38,406 nucleotides of DNA from Baaleninema simplex PCC 7105. GTDB lineage: Bacteria > Cyanobacteriota > Cyanobacteriia > Cyanobacteriales > Geitlerinemataceae. This document shows, piece after piece, positions 26,175 to 34,186 of the stretch. A model generated the notes under the pieces. That model did no database searches, was not told where the DNA came from, and saw only the letters and a program-made list of their open reading frames with translations. Location: positions 1,872-40,277 of the forward strand of contig NZ_KB235961.1 in assembly GCF_000332355.1 (NCBI RefSeq). The letters run 5' to 3'. The translations under genes and the position numbers were made by a program. Position 1 is the stretch's first letter. Every line of letters starts with the position of its first letter.

Positions 26175-27134
26175 ATGAGTGGACCGACCGAACGAATTTA
26201 TCGAGACCTCAGCCAATTGAACGAGGAAATCGCCGAACTCGCTCGAGGCTTCGATCGCACCTACACTGACTATTTAACCGCTTTGGGGCAGGCGATCGGC
26301 CAACAAGCGATCCTCGCAACCTATCACCTCTGCACCCACAGCTACCCCGAAGCGTTTTTACAGTTGTCGTTCGAGCGGCGACAGAAATTTCAGGAGACCT
26401 TACGAGAAATCGCCAAAGGAGTCGATCCGCTGCTACAGCGCGTGCGTCTCAGTGCGATGCTGCGCGTTCTCCAAGAAGCGGCCGCTGAGGAATTCGAGGA
26501 CGACGAGGATCTCGACGAGGACGAGTTTTCCGATGGCGACAACGAAGACGAAGATCTCGACGACGACGAAGAAGAAGAGGAGGACGACGACGAGGAACTC
26601 TTTGCTGAAGAATTTCAATCCCTCGAGCTATCGTTGATGGATTTAGAGAGTTTTGACAGCGTCCCGACCCTATCGCAACATCAGCCGATGACGCCACAAT
26701 TTCTGTTGCGATGGCAGCAGGCGCTCGAGGCGGGAATCGTGCAGATTTTGGCGACGATCTCCAATCAAATCAACCAACTGCTCCGAACCTATAAAGTCTT
26801 ACCGCCCAATTTACCGCCGCCGTTACTCGAGGCGGCCAGTCAAGCGGAAGCCACCTCAGAAAGCGTCTCGGGGCCGCCGAACGTGTTGAGCTTGCTCATC
26901 GAAACCGAAACCTCCAACGAATCGGCACCGAGCAACGTGATGCAATTGACGACGGTTCACCTGCGGCTGTCTGAAATCGAGTTTGCCGATACTCAGGTCA
27001 AGAGTGTGCGCGATCGCCTGCGTCAGCTCTCCGGACAACTCATCAAACTCGGAAAAGCCTATCAGAAGAAGCAACGAGAGCGGGCAGTCATCGAAGCTGA
27101 GTCGGCCTGGCGATCGAGTTGGTTCGACGATTGA
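26175..27134 (+). CDS. Conserved unknown protein with long Asp/Glu tract
   Basis: A 319-residue soluble protein. I use the ATG at 26175 (MSGPTERIYRDLSQLNEEIA). The open frame extends upstream to 25953, but that part translates to cysteine-rich, unconvincing sequence. Residues 1-95 are helical and include RGFDRTYTDYLTALGQAIGQ. Residues about 98-140 are almost all aspartate and glutamate. A second helical part (about 150-210) contains FLLRWQQALEAGIVQIL. The last ~80 residues are helical and may form a coiled coil. I recognise no named family. The acidic block could bind metal or basic partners, or mimic nucleic acid. It is transcribed toward, and ends 26 bases from, the convergent Wza-like gene. 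Confidence 0.75.
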   Translation: MSGPTERIYRDLSQLNEEIAELARGFDRTYTDYLTALGQAIGQQAILATYHLCTHSYPEAFLQLSFERRQKFQETLREIAKGVDPLLQRVRLSAMLRVLQEAAAEEFEDDEDLDEDEFSDGDNEDEDLDDDEEEEEDDDEELFAEEFQSLELSLMDLESFDSVPTLSQHQPMTPQFLLRWQQALEAGIVQILATISNQINQLLRTYKVLPPNLPPPLLEAASQAEATSESVSGPPNVLSLLIETETSNESAPSNVMQLTTVHLRLSEIEFADTQVKSVRDRLRQLSGQLIKLGKAYQKKQRERAVIEAESAWRSSWFDD

Positions 27135-27160
27135 GTGCGAGACGGTTGCGGGTGGGGCGT

Positions 27161-28777
27161 TTAATTCTCGTCGCCAAAATTAAACAAGCGGAAGAAGCGA
27201 TCGAAAATAAACAGGTTCCCGATCGGGCGCACGATATTACTCAAGGTATCTGAGACGGCGGTAAACGTATTGCGTCCGACTAAGATAATGTCGTCGTTCT
27301 GCAAAATCGGGTTAGTTTCTTCGTTGACGCGATCCTCGAAATCTACTGAAATACGACGGCGAGATACCGTTCCGTTGGGATTGAGGCGGATGAGCGTAAT
27401 GCGACGGCGAGCGCGAGCGGTGTCGAACCCTCCCGCCGCGAGAAGGGCTTCGTTAAGTGGCGTGTTGGGGGGAACCTGAATCGTTCCGGGGCGCGCGGCT
27501 TCTCCGACGACGTTTACATCGATGGCGTCGGGAGAAAAGCTCGCCGAGGCGATGGCCAGAGCTTCGTCGGGTGGAATTTCGATCGCCGTCGGAACCAGAA
27601 TCGAGTCCCCCGATTGCAAAATCGGATCTCGATCGAGATCTCCCGATTGCAGCATTTCCCACAGGTCGAGTTCGATGGTTTGCGTTCCGGCTTGGGTGCG
27701 TCGGTACAGCGTAATGTTGCGAATGTCCGCCAACGCCGTAATTCCGCCAGCCGTCTCGATCGCTCGAGTCAGGGTGGGGGGCGTTCCGTCTCCCGCGACG
27801 ACGTGCGGTCCGGGTCGAAAGACTTCCCCGACGATGGCAATTTGGAGCGGTTCGGCGGTATCTGGGGCGAGGTTTGTCGCTTCTAAGCGTCTCGAGAGTC
27901 CCGGCTCGAAGGTTGTGAGGGTGGGAACGATGACGCGATCGCCGTCGAGGAGAACCGGATCGCGATCGAGATCGCCGTTTTCGATCAGTTCCCACAGATC
28001 GAGAACCATCGTTTGCGGTTCGGGAGTACTGCGTCGCAGTTGAACTCGAGATAAGTCCGCCGCTTGGGTAATCCCTCCGGCGGTTTGTAACGCTTGGGTG
28101 AGAGTGGGAAAGCCGCTGTCTCCTGAAGGGGCGATGGTGTAAGCCCCCGGACTGCTGACTTCTCCAGATACGGCGATGCGAAGGGGACGGGGAGCGGTTA
28201 GGTCGAGGGTGACGATCGGACGGCGCAGAATGCGAGCGTATCGCTGGGAGATTACGTCGCGAGTTTGGCTGAGGGTGAGACCGCCGACGTTGACGGAGCC
28301 GATGACGGGAAGGTTGAGGGTGTTTTCGAGGGTGACGGCGTACTCGCCGCTGTAGTCGGGAACGCCGAAAATCGTAATTTGCAGGCGATCGCCGCCTCCA
28401 AGGGTATAGGTGGGGGTTTTCGGCGGCGAGGTCGTTTCGGGGAAGGATTCGGGGGGACGATCGGGAACGGGTTGCGATCGCCTCGGTTCGGGAAATTCGA
28501 CGGGAGACTCGGGAGGAAAAGACGGCAGGATCGAGGGTAAAACGCCCTCGCTGTCTCGTTCGTTTTCGCGGTCGTCTGGGTTTTCGACTTCGCGATCGAT
28601 TTGGATTTCGATTTCTTCGTCAAAATAGGGCAAGCTGGGCGGTTGCGACGCTTCTGTGGCGATCCCGAAAGTACTCCAACTGGCAGCGGTTGCGAAGACT
28701 CCCAGGAGCGACTGTCGAAATTGTGGGCGATCGCCCGGAGCGTGACTCCCACAAAGCCAGCCAAAACAACGCTTCAT
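27161..28777 (-). CDS. Wza-type polysaccharide export protein with SLBB domains
   Basis: A 538-residue envelope protein. After an N-terminal export region with a weak hydrophobic segment (SLLGVFATAASWSTFGIATE, about 23-42) comes a charged and proline-rich stretch (to about 125). A Poly_export domain follows (about 126-215: YTLGGGDRLQITIFGVPDYS), then three SLBB domains beginning with IAVSGEVSSPGAYTI, IAIVGEVFRPGPHVV and VNVVGEAARPGTIQV. Wza-like proteins form the outer-membrane pore for exopolysaccharide. The first two SLBB repeats share DLWE(L/M)...GDLDRDP, showing recent duplication. Without a Wzc kinase, polymerase or flippase nearby it is an isolated export gene, and the glycan is unknown. 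No lipobox was identified with confidence. Confidence 0.87.
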   Translation of the reverse strand: MKRCFGWLCGSHAPGDRPQFRQSLLGVFATAASWSTFGIATEASQPPSLPYFDEEIEIQIDREVENPDDRENERDSEGVLPSILPSFPPESPVEFPEPRRSQPVPDRPPESFPETTSPPKTPTYTLGGGDRLQITIFGVPDYSGEYAVTLENTLNLPVIGSVNVGGLTLSQTRDVISQRYARILRRPIVTLDLTAPRPLRIAVSGEVSSPGAYTIAPSGDSGFPTLTQALQTAGGITQAADLSRVQLRRSTPEPQTMVLDLWELIENGDLDRDPVLLDGDRVIVPTLTTFEPGLSRRLEATNLAPDTAEPLQIAIVGEVFRPGPHVVAGDGTPPTLTRAIETAGGITALADIRNITLYRRTQAGTQTIELDLWEMLQSGDLDRDPILQSGDSILVPTAIEIPPDEALAIASASFSPDAIDVNVVGEAARPGTIQVPPNTPLNEALLAAGGFDTARARRRITLIRLNPNGTVSRRRISVDFEDRVNEETNPILQNDDIILVGRNTFTAVSDTLSNIVRPIGNLFIFDRFFRLFNFGDEN

Positions 28778-29445
28778 AGTTACATTAGAACGTTTTTTGC
28801 GATCGAACTCGTGTGGAACTGCGATCGTCGCGATTAAAATTGTAGTCCAGGCAGAAAAAATCTGCGATGTGGCTGTTTTTCAGTCTATAGCAACCCTAAA
28901 TCAGTTGTATAACAAAATTGAGACAAAAAGGGAATCGGGAACGAGGAACGGGTAACGGAGAACGGGGAATCAGATTTTTTCTGGTGTTTTAATTTTTGAC
29001 GACCCATTTGGGACTGCTATAATTGTGAACTTGAAGAAGTTTTCACCAGATCCCCCCTTAGCACCCCAAAAAAGAGGAGGTGGGGGATAGCAGGGCTTGT
29101 CAGGTCGAGCAAAACCAGTATTTGAGATTCGGATTCTGTATCACCCCATCATCTCCTCATCCCATCACTAGCGACTGGCGATCGCGAACTTTACACTTGT
29201 TGACAATTCTACTGATTAGTTGTAAAGTAATTTATAGATTGCAAAAAGTTCTCAATCCCAATTGTCAGACGCGCCAGGGCGTCCAGTCGGCTTATACTGT
29301 CCGAACTGGCGCGTTTTCTGGATATTTCATTCTCGATCGCCCGCCTTCTTAATAGGAAATTTTATAGATTAACGACGGGCGCATGGAGGATCGCGATTCA
29401 ACTTGCGATCTAAATATCGATGCAGTGCCATATAGGAGGAAAGTT
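28778..29445. other. Intergenic region between the Wza-like gene and petC2
   Basis: About 670 bases holding divergent promoters. Visible structures are a degenerate GGGAACGGG-type short tandem repeat (28930-28971), a C-rich/G-rich inverted stretch around 29052-29088, and the inverted repeat at 29270-29313 listed separately. The petC2 Shine-Dalgarno AGGAGGA lies at 29434-29440. No gene or tRNA was found. Confidence 0.5.
29270..29313. promoter_or_regulatory. Large stem-loop in the petC2 upstream region
   Basis: CGCGCCAG (29270-29277) pairs with CTGGCGCG (29306-29313). A second helix inside it is CCAGTCGG with CCGAACTGG (one bulge). It is followed by TTTT. It lies 132 bases before the petC2 ATG, so it could be a terminator/attenuator or a processing site in the leader. 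Confidence 0.45.
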
Positions 29446-29979
29446 ATGGCTGAGAGTTTACCACTCGAACAACCGGATATGTCACGCCGTCAACTGCTGA
29501 ATTTCCTAACGGGGGCGACGGTCGCGGCTGCTGTTGGCGGTGCGGCGTACCCCGTCGGGAAATACTTCACGCCCCCGGCTGAAGGGGACGGAAGCGGCGC
29601 ACTCGTCGCCAAAGACAAACTCGGGAATATCATTCCCGCTTCGCAAATTCTGTCTCAACCCGTAGGAACCCGCGCCCTGATTTCAGGATTGGCGGGAGAA
29701 CCAACCTATCTCATCGTAGAACCGGGTCAAAAACTCAACGAGATGGGCATTGTGGATAACTGCACCCATTTGGGCTGTACTTTCCCCTGGAACGACACCG
29801 CCGCAGAGTTCCAATGCCCCTGTCACGGTTCCCGCTACGACGGTCAGGGGAACGTCTTGCGCGGTCCGGCGAACCGTCCGTTGAAATTGGTGAAAGTCGC
29901 CATTCGCGACGATCTCATCTGGGTTGCCCCTTGGACGGATCTCGATCCGCGCACGGGTGCGACGCCTTGGTGGGCTTAA
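29446..29979 (+). CDS. petC2: Rieske iron-sulfur protein of the cytochrome b6f complex, PetC2 type
   Basis: A 177-residue Rieske protein that carries electrons from plastoquinol to cytochrome f. It has a twin-arginine targeting and membrane-anchor region (MSRRQLLNFLTGATVAAAVG, residues 12-31) and the 2Fe-2S ligands C106 and H108 (CTHLGC) and C124 and H127 (CPCHGS). Cys111 and Cys126 form the usual disulfide. The start is the ATG at 29446 with a strong AGGAGGA upstream; an earlier in-frame ATG has none. The main petC1 is normally followed by petA. Here no petA follows, and blocks such as GIVDNCTHLGCTFPWN and PWTDLDPRTG resemble what I recall of Synechocystis PetC2, an alternative Rieske paralogue. 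Confidence 0.87.
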   Translation: MAESLPLEQPDMSRRQLLNFLTGATVAAAVGGAAYPVGKYFTPPAEGDGSGALVAKDKLGNIIPASQILSQPVGTRALISGLAGEPTYLIVEPGQKLNEMGIVDNCTHLGCTFPWNDTAAEFQCPCHGSRYDGQGNVLRGPANRPLKLVKVAIRDDLIWVAPWTDLDPRTGATPWWA

Positions 29980-30007
29980 GTCAGTGAAGCGTGAAGCGTG
30001 AAAAGAT

Positions 30008-30039
30008 CCCCGGTTGGGTAAGCTCAACCGGGGGTTTTT
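30008..30039 (+). terminator. Rho-independent terminator of petC2
   Basis: CCCCGGTTG (30008-30016) pairs perfectly with CAACCGGGG (30025-30033) around an 8-nt loop, followed by GTTTTT. It lies 29 bases after the stop, and the convergent LRR gene ends just beyond it. Confidence 0.9.
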
Positions 30040-30040
30040 G

Positions 30041-30688
30041 TTAGTTTCCGATGAAACAGAGGGCGTCGGGGTTGTTGGGACAGAGTTGGCGGGCGACGGG
30101 GTTTCCGTGGACGAAAGCCCGCTCTAAGTTGGGTAGGGCGTAAAGTGGGTTGACGTTGCGGATTTGGTTGTTGCTGAGGGCGAGTTCTCGCAAGCCTGTC
30201 ATAGACGAGAGGGGAGAGACATCGCTAATTTGGTTGAAATTGAGAAAGAGTCCTTCGAGGGTCGTTAGAGAAGAGAGAGGGGCGAGATCGACGATTTGGT
30301 TGGAACCGAGATAGAGGCGATCGAGATCGGTCATCGTCGAAAGAGGAGAGAGATCGCTAATCTGGTTCGAGTGAAGGAAGAGTTGTCGGAGGTTGGTGAG
30401 GGAGGCGACGGGGGCGACATCGACGATATCTTCATCGCCGAGAAGAAGCGTTTGTTGGCGCGCGAGAAACTCTGTAGCGAGATCGCAATCTTTCGTTCCC
30501 GCCCGTTCGAGAAGGACTTCGACCGTATGGGCGGCGTCAGCGGATAAGGTCGATCGATTGGCACACCAATCGGTGAAACTTTCGTAGGTTTCGAGTTGTT
30601 TGGACTCAACGGCGGAAGTTGCGAACTGAAGGCTTCCCAAAATCATTGTTAGTACGAAACCGACGAAACCGAACCGTTTTACGTTCAT
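30041..30688 (-). CDS. Secreted leucine-rich-repeat protein (internalin-like)
   Basis: A 215-residue protein. I start at MNVKRFGFVGFVLTMILGS (30688), which gives a clean signal peptide cleaved near TSAVES (about residue 26). The open frame extends further upstream, but that part has no signal-like features and overlaps the end of the next gene. From about residue 90 there are five repeats of about 22 residues of the LRR_4 type: LTNLRQLFLHSNQISDLSPL, MTDLDRLYLGSNQIVDLAPL and similar. The protein ends with a Cys-capped segment RQLCPNNPDALCFIGN. Such proteins bind other proteins at the cell surface or in the periplasm. The partner is unknown. Confidence 0.82.
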   Translation of the reverse strand: MNVKRFGFVGFVLTMILGSLQFATSAVESKQLETYESFTDWCANRSTLSADAAHTVEVLLERAGTKDCDLATEFLARQQTLLLGDEDIVDVAPVASLTNLRQLFLHSNQISDLSPLSTMTDLDRLYLGSNQIVDLAPLSSLTTLEGLFLNFNQISDVSPLSSMTGLRELALSNNQIRNVNPLYALPNLERAFVHGNPVARQLCPNNPDALCFIGN

Positions 30689-30777
30689 TGTCGTTACGAT
30701 CGTCAAAAAAGAACTAAGGTATTGATACCATTGGTTTACGGCAAGCGATCGCAAATTTCCCGATTTTTCCTTGAGAT

Positions 30778-33441
30778 TCAATTGGGATATATAAAGTGCG
30801 ACCAAACGTTACCGTCAGTTCCCGCCTTTTCGATCAGATAGTTGTTGGGATAGAGTAACTTCGCGCCATAGGTGTTGGTGTATCCCGTCAAAGCGTTTCC
30901 CCAAGGGTCGTTGACGATGAGTCCCGAGGGAGTGTAGCCGATGACGGTGACGATGTGACCTGTTGCGGTAAAGTATCCCGGTAGAATGACCGGACGACCT
31001 TCGGCGATTTCCTTATCGATTTCCTTCCAACGGCAGTTCGTGCGGAAAACAGTACGGTAGCCGTAGGCGCGAATCATTTCTGAGAGGACGGCGTGGTTCG
31101 TCTGCGCCCCGACGCCGTAGCGTTGCACGATCCATTGAAACAGTTCTTCTTCGAGTTGAGAGCTGTAGGTGGGGCGCAAGCCGTAGTAATAAAACACCAT
31201 CGCGATCGCCGTCGTGTTGCAGGTGGCCCAGGAATAGCTGGGGTTGTCCCGTTGCGAGAAATAGGGAACCCCGAGTTCCTTGCGATCGGGCATTTTCGGA
31301 AACAGGTCGATGGTGGTGCTGCCGCGACGAACCCAGGCGTGTTCGGCGAAAATATAGCCGGTGTTACCGTAACCGGGGAGTTCTTCAGTGAGGGCGGCTT
31401 TGATATGTCCGGCTTCCGTGGCGTAACTCGAGACGCCGTAAACCCGTCCGAGGGGAAGCGTGGTTTTGTCGCTGCTGGGGAGTTGAGAACTTTCGACGGG
31501 GCGACGTTTGAATGCCGTTTGTTGCAAGATAGTAATCGTGAGCGCCTCGGGATCGTAAGGTACAGATTTCCCCTGACGCAAGAGTTCCACGTGGTTGGCG
31601 TAGACGTAACCGACGTTGCCGAAACCGGGGATGGATTCGGCCAGGGTAACGCGGAAATGACCGGCGATGGAGGCGTAGCCGAAGACTCCGAAGGTTTGGC
31701 CTTGCAGCAGTCGTGTTTTGCGGTTGGCGGGTAAACTGGACGCCGAATCGGTGGAAACTTTGATGTGGGTGGTTTCTGTGACCAACAGTTGGCCGGTGAG
31801 GGGTTGTTCGGGAACGTTGGCCACTTGAAACACGAGGATGCGATCGCCCTTTCGCAGTTGTACGTGGGGTTCGTAAAAATAGCCAAACTCGCCGACAGGG
31901 GTGAGGGAGGTTTTCAGGCGAACTTGTAAATGACCGTAAACATAGCCGTAAGAGCGCACCGGTAGAACCGTATCGGCGGGGATTTCGATAGCCCGATCGA
32001 TATCCAGGCGATCGGAATCGATGGGTGCCACTTTAAACCAAGTATCCCGTACCGTTCGGATCGTGAGTTCTTCGCCGAGGGTGAGGGGATCGGTACTGAC
32101 CGTAATATAGATAATTTGGTGGTCTACAGCTGCACCGCTGCGGTTGGTGGCCTTCAGACGCAGCCAGCGCAATCCCGCTTCCTGAAAGCCGCGATCGAGC
32201 CGAACGACCCAAGTTCCCGCCGTCGAATTCGCCGTGACGGGAAGCGCGTGTTTGTCTTCTGCAACGACAGACACCGTCGTCACCTGGTTTGGATCGAAGC
32301 GTCCCGAGAGGGTCGTCGGTTGACGGACTAACACCTCCGTCGGTCCCGTGTAATCGAGAGTTGGGGAGAGACTCAGCGGTTCGTCACCCCGTTTGAATTC
32401 CACGAAATCGGGAAACAGATATCCCGTGTTGCCGAAACCGGGAAAGTTTTCGGTCAGGGCGACTTTGATGTGGCTGGCTTCCCACTGGTAGCTGGCGACG
32501 CCGTAAATGCGGGTGGCGGGAAGTTGGACGTATTCCGATTCGGGAAGTAGCGACGAATCTGTGGGACGTTTTTTCAGCGGCGTATCCCGTAAAATCGTGA
32601 CGGTTACTGCTTGGGGATCGTACGGCAACCACTGTCCGTCTTTATTGATGCGAACGTGTTGGTTGTAGAGATAGCCGACGTTGCCGAAACTGGGAATTCC
32701 CATGCCTTCTTGCAGCGTGACGCGAAAATGTCCGTTGACGCAGGCGTATCCGGTAATGAAGAAGACTTGTCCTTTGAGGAGTTCGGCTTGCTGCGTCGGC
32801 GGTAGCAGCGTCGAACTCTCGGGCATCATTTTAATTTTCGTGTCGCGGGTAATCCACAACAGATGAGTTCCCGGTGGGGCTTCGGGAAGGCGGTTTTCGT
32901 TGAATTGCAGGGGCAGACCGCCGACGTACAGTTGGATGTGAGGTTGGTAGAGATAGCCGAAGGTGCCGACGGGGGAGAGGCGATCGTCGAGTTCGACGGC
33001 GATATGGTTGCCCCGTAGGGTGTAGCGGTTGGCTTCGAGAGTCGTACCACCCTCGACGCGAATTTTTTGGGTGTCGTCCAAACTCGAGGAGTCTAGGGGG
33101 GCGGCTTTAAACCAAGTTTGTTGGAGAACTTGGACTTGAAGGGAGTCTGCCGTGACGAGAGGTTGCCCGCTAACGGTCAGGTAAAAGGTTTTGGTCTCGA
33201 GAACCGTTCCGTTGGCGTCCGCTCCCTTGAGGGAGAACCAGCGAACTCCTGCGGTGTTCAGACCGCGATCGAGCTTGACCTGCCAGGTTCGACGACTGGG
33301 ATCGAGCGTGACGGGAAGCGGATATTTATCTTCTGCGGCGACAGAAACTTTCGCAATCTGTTGCGGGTCGTAGGTTCCCGTGAGGACGGTCGGTCGCTCC
33401 ACGAGAATTTCTTGCGGACTGGAATACGTCAAAACACCCAT
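30778..33441 (-). CDS. Repeat protein with two Ig/SH3-like modules and a C39-like papain-fold domain
   Basis: An 887-residue protein. Residues 1-361 and 362-718 are two copies of one module: a beta domain (SSPQEILVERPTVLTGTYDP, repeated as GPTEVLVRQPTTLSGRFDP) followed by three SH3-like repeats whose last strand reads GFGNTGYLF or GFGNVGYVY. Residues about 721-887 form a peptidase_C39-like fold (LGVPYFSQRDNPSYSWATC, GHIVTVIGY, VNDPWGN) with the triad Cys741, His829 and Asp845. The SH3-like repeats suggest binding to cell wall or another polymer; the C-terminal domain would cleave a peptide bond. No signal peptide is seen at this start, preceded by a 12-bp hairpin. Neighbours give no operon partner. 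Substrate and location are unknown. Confidence 0.8.
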   Translation of the reverse strand: MGVLTYSSPQEILVERPTVLTGTYDPQQIAKVSVAAEDKYPLPVTLDPSRRTWQVKLDRGLNTAGVRWFSLKGADANGTVLETKTFYLTVSGQPLVTADSLQVQVLQQTWFKAAPLDSSSLDDTQKIRVEGGTTLEANRYTLRGNHIAVELDDRLSPVGTFGYLYQPHIQLYVGGLPLQFNENRLPEAPPGTHLLWITRDTKIKMMPESSTLLPPTQQAELLKGQVFFITGYACVNGHFRVTLQEGMGIPSFGNVGYLYNQHVRINKDGQWLPYDPQAVTVTILRDTPLKKRPTDSSLLPESEYVQLPATRIYGVASYQWEASHIKVALTENFPGFGNTGYLFPDFVEFKRGDEPLSLSPTLDYTGPTEVLVRQPTTLSGRFDPNQVTTVSVVAEDKHALPVTANSTAGTWVVRLDRGFQEAGLRWLRLKATNRSGAAVDHQIIYITVSTDPLTLGEELTIRTVRDTWFKVAPIDSDRLDIDRAIEIPADTVLPVRSYGYVYGHLQVRLKTSLTPVGEFGYFYEPHVQLRKGDRILVFQVANVPEQPLTGQLLVTETTHIKVSTDSASSLPANRKTRLLQGQTFGVFGYASIAGHFRVTLAESIPGFGNVGYVYANHVELLRQGKSVPYDPEALTITILQQTAFKRRPVESSQLPSSDKTTLPLGRVYGVSSYATEAGHIKAALTEELPGYGNTGYIFAEHAWVRRGSTTIDLFPKMPDRKELGVPYFSQRDNPSYSWATCNTTAIAMVFYYYGLRPTYSSQLEEELFQWIVQRYGVGAQTNHAVLSEMIRAYGYRTVFRTNCRWKEIDKEIAEGRPVILPGYFTATGHIVTVIGYTPSGLIVNDPWGNALTGYTNTYGAKLLYPNNYLIEKAGTDGNVWSHFIYPN

Positions 33442-33451
33442 AAGGAGCGCG

Positions 33452-33490
33452 AAGAATCGAGAGTTGAATCCATTCTACCTCTCGATTCTT
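33452..33490 (-). promoter_or_regulatory. Perfect 12-bp stem-loop just before the 887-residue gene
   Basis: AAGAATCGAGAG (33452-33463) and CTCTCGATTCTT (33479-33490) form a 12-bp perfect stem with a 15-nt loop. It starts about ten bases before the ATG at 33441 and 28 bases after the peroxiredoxin stop. No T-run follows on the minus strand, so it is more likely an intercistronic processing or translation-control hairpin than a terminator. Confidence 0.55.
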
Positions 33491-33517
33491 CACTGCTGGA
33501 ACGGATCGGGCGTTCGA

Positions 33518-33952
33518 CTAGGAGACGATCTCTAATACGTCTTGGGCGTGGCTGGAGGTGTTGACCTTGTCGAAGACTTTGGCGATTTTGCCGTCGCTGT
33601 CGATAATATAGGTGACGCGCTTAGCGTAGCCACCGCCTTCTACGTCGTAGGCTTTGGTGATGGAACCGTCTACGTCGGCCACCAGTTGGAAAGGTAAGCC
33701 GTATTTTTCTGCGAACTGTTTGTGTGAGGCTTCGTCGTCCATGCTGACGCCGAGAACGACGATGTCTTTCCCTTGAAATTCGGGATAGGAATCGCGGAAG
33801 CCTTGGGCTTCTTTGGTGCAGCCGGGGGTGTCGTCTTTGGGGTAGAAGTACAGAACGACGGTTTTTCCTTTAAAGTCCGAGAGTTTAACGGTGTTGCCGT
33901 TGGTGTCTTTGGCAGTGAAATCGGGAGCAACAGAGCCAGTGGATAGTGTCAT
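33518..33952 (-). CDS. PrxQ/BCP-type peroxiredoxin, 1-Cys form
   Basis: A 144-residue thioredoxin-fold peroxidase that reduces hydrogen peroxide and organic peroxides. Motifs: APDFTAKDTNGN, LYFYPKDDTPGCTKEAQGFR, the peroxidatic Cys45 within TPGC, and GVSMDD. In the 2-Cys BCP form a second cysteine lies five residues after the first (CTKEAC). Here the position is Gln, and Cys45 is the only cysteine in the protein, so an external thiol must regenerate it. Length is normal. It is preceded by the apcD terminator, so it has its own promoter, and followed by the hairpin before the 887-residue gene, with which it might be co-transcribed. Confidence 0.88.
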   Translation of the reverse strand: MTLSTGSVAPDFTAKDTNGNTVKLSDFKGKTVVLYFYPKDDTPGCTKEAQGFRDSYPEFQGKDIVVLGVSMDDEASHKQFAEKYGLPFQLVADVDGSITKAYDVEGGGYAKRVTYIIDSDGKIAKVFDKVNTSSHAQDVLEIVS

Positions 33953-34108
33953 GGAAGCTCCTTACAAAACTTAATATTTTCTCTTGTATCGTATCATTCT
34001 TGACGGAATCGTGCAGAATCCCGACCGAGATTTGGGGGTTTCGTTCCCCGAGAGAGCCGGAAATCGAGCCTCCTAAGAATTCCCAGCTTCTGGCGGGGAA
34101 CCCGAGCC

Positions 34109-34143
34109 AAAAAATAGAGGGACGTTGCGCTGCAACGTCCCTC
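34109..34143 (-). terminator. Rho-independent terminator of apcD
   Basis: GAGGGACGTTG (34117-34127) pairs with its complement at 34133-34143, an 11-bp perfect stem with a 5-nt loop. On the minus strand TATTTTTT follows. It is 44 bases after the apcD stop. Confidence 0.9.
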
Positions 34144-34186
34144 CGGTGGGATTTAAAGGAAGATGTCAAAGAACGAGCCGCCCGAC

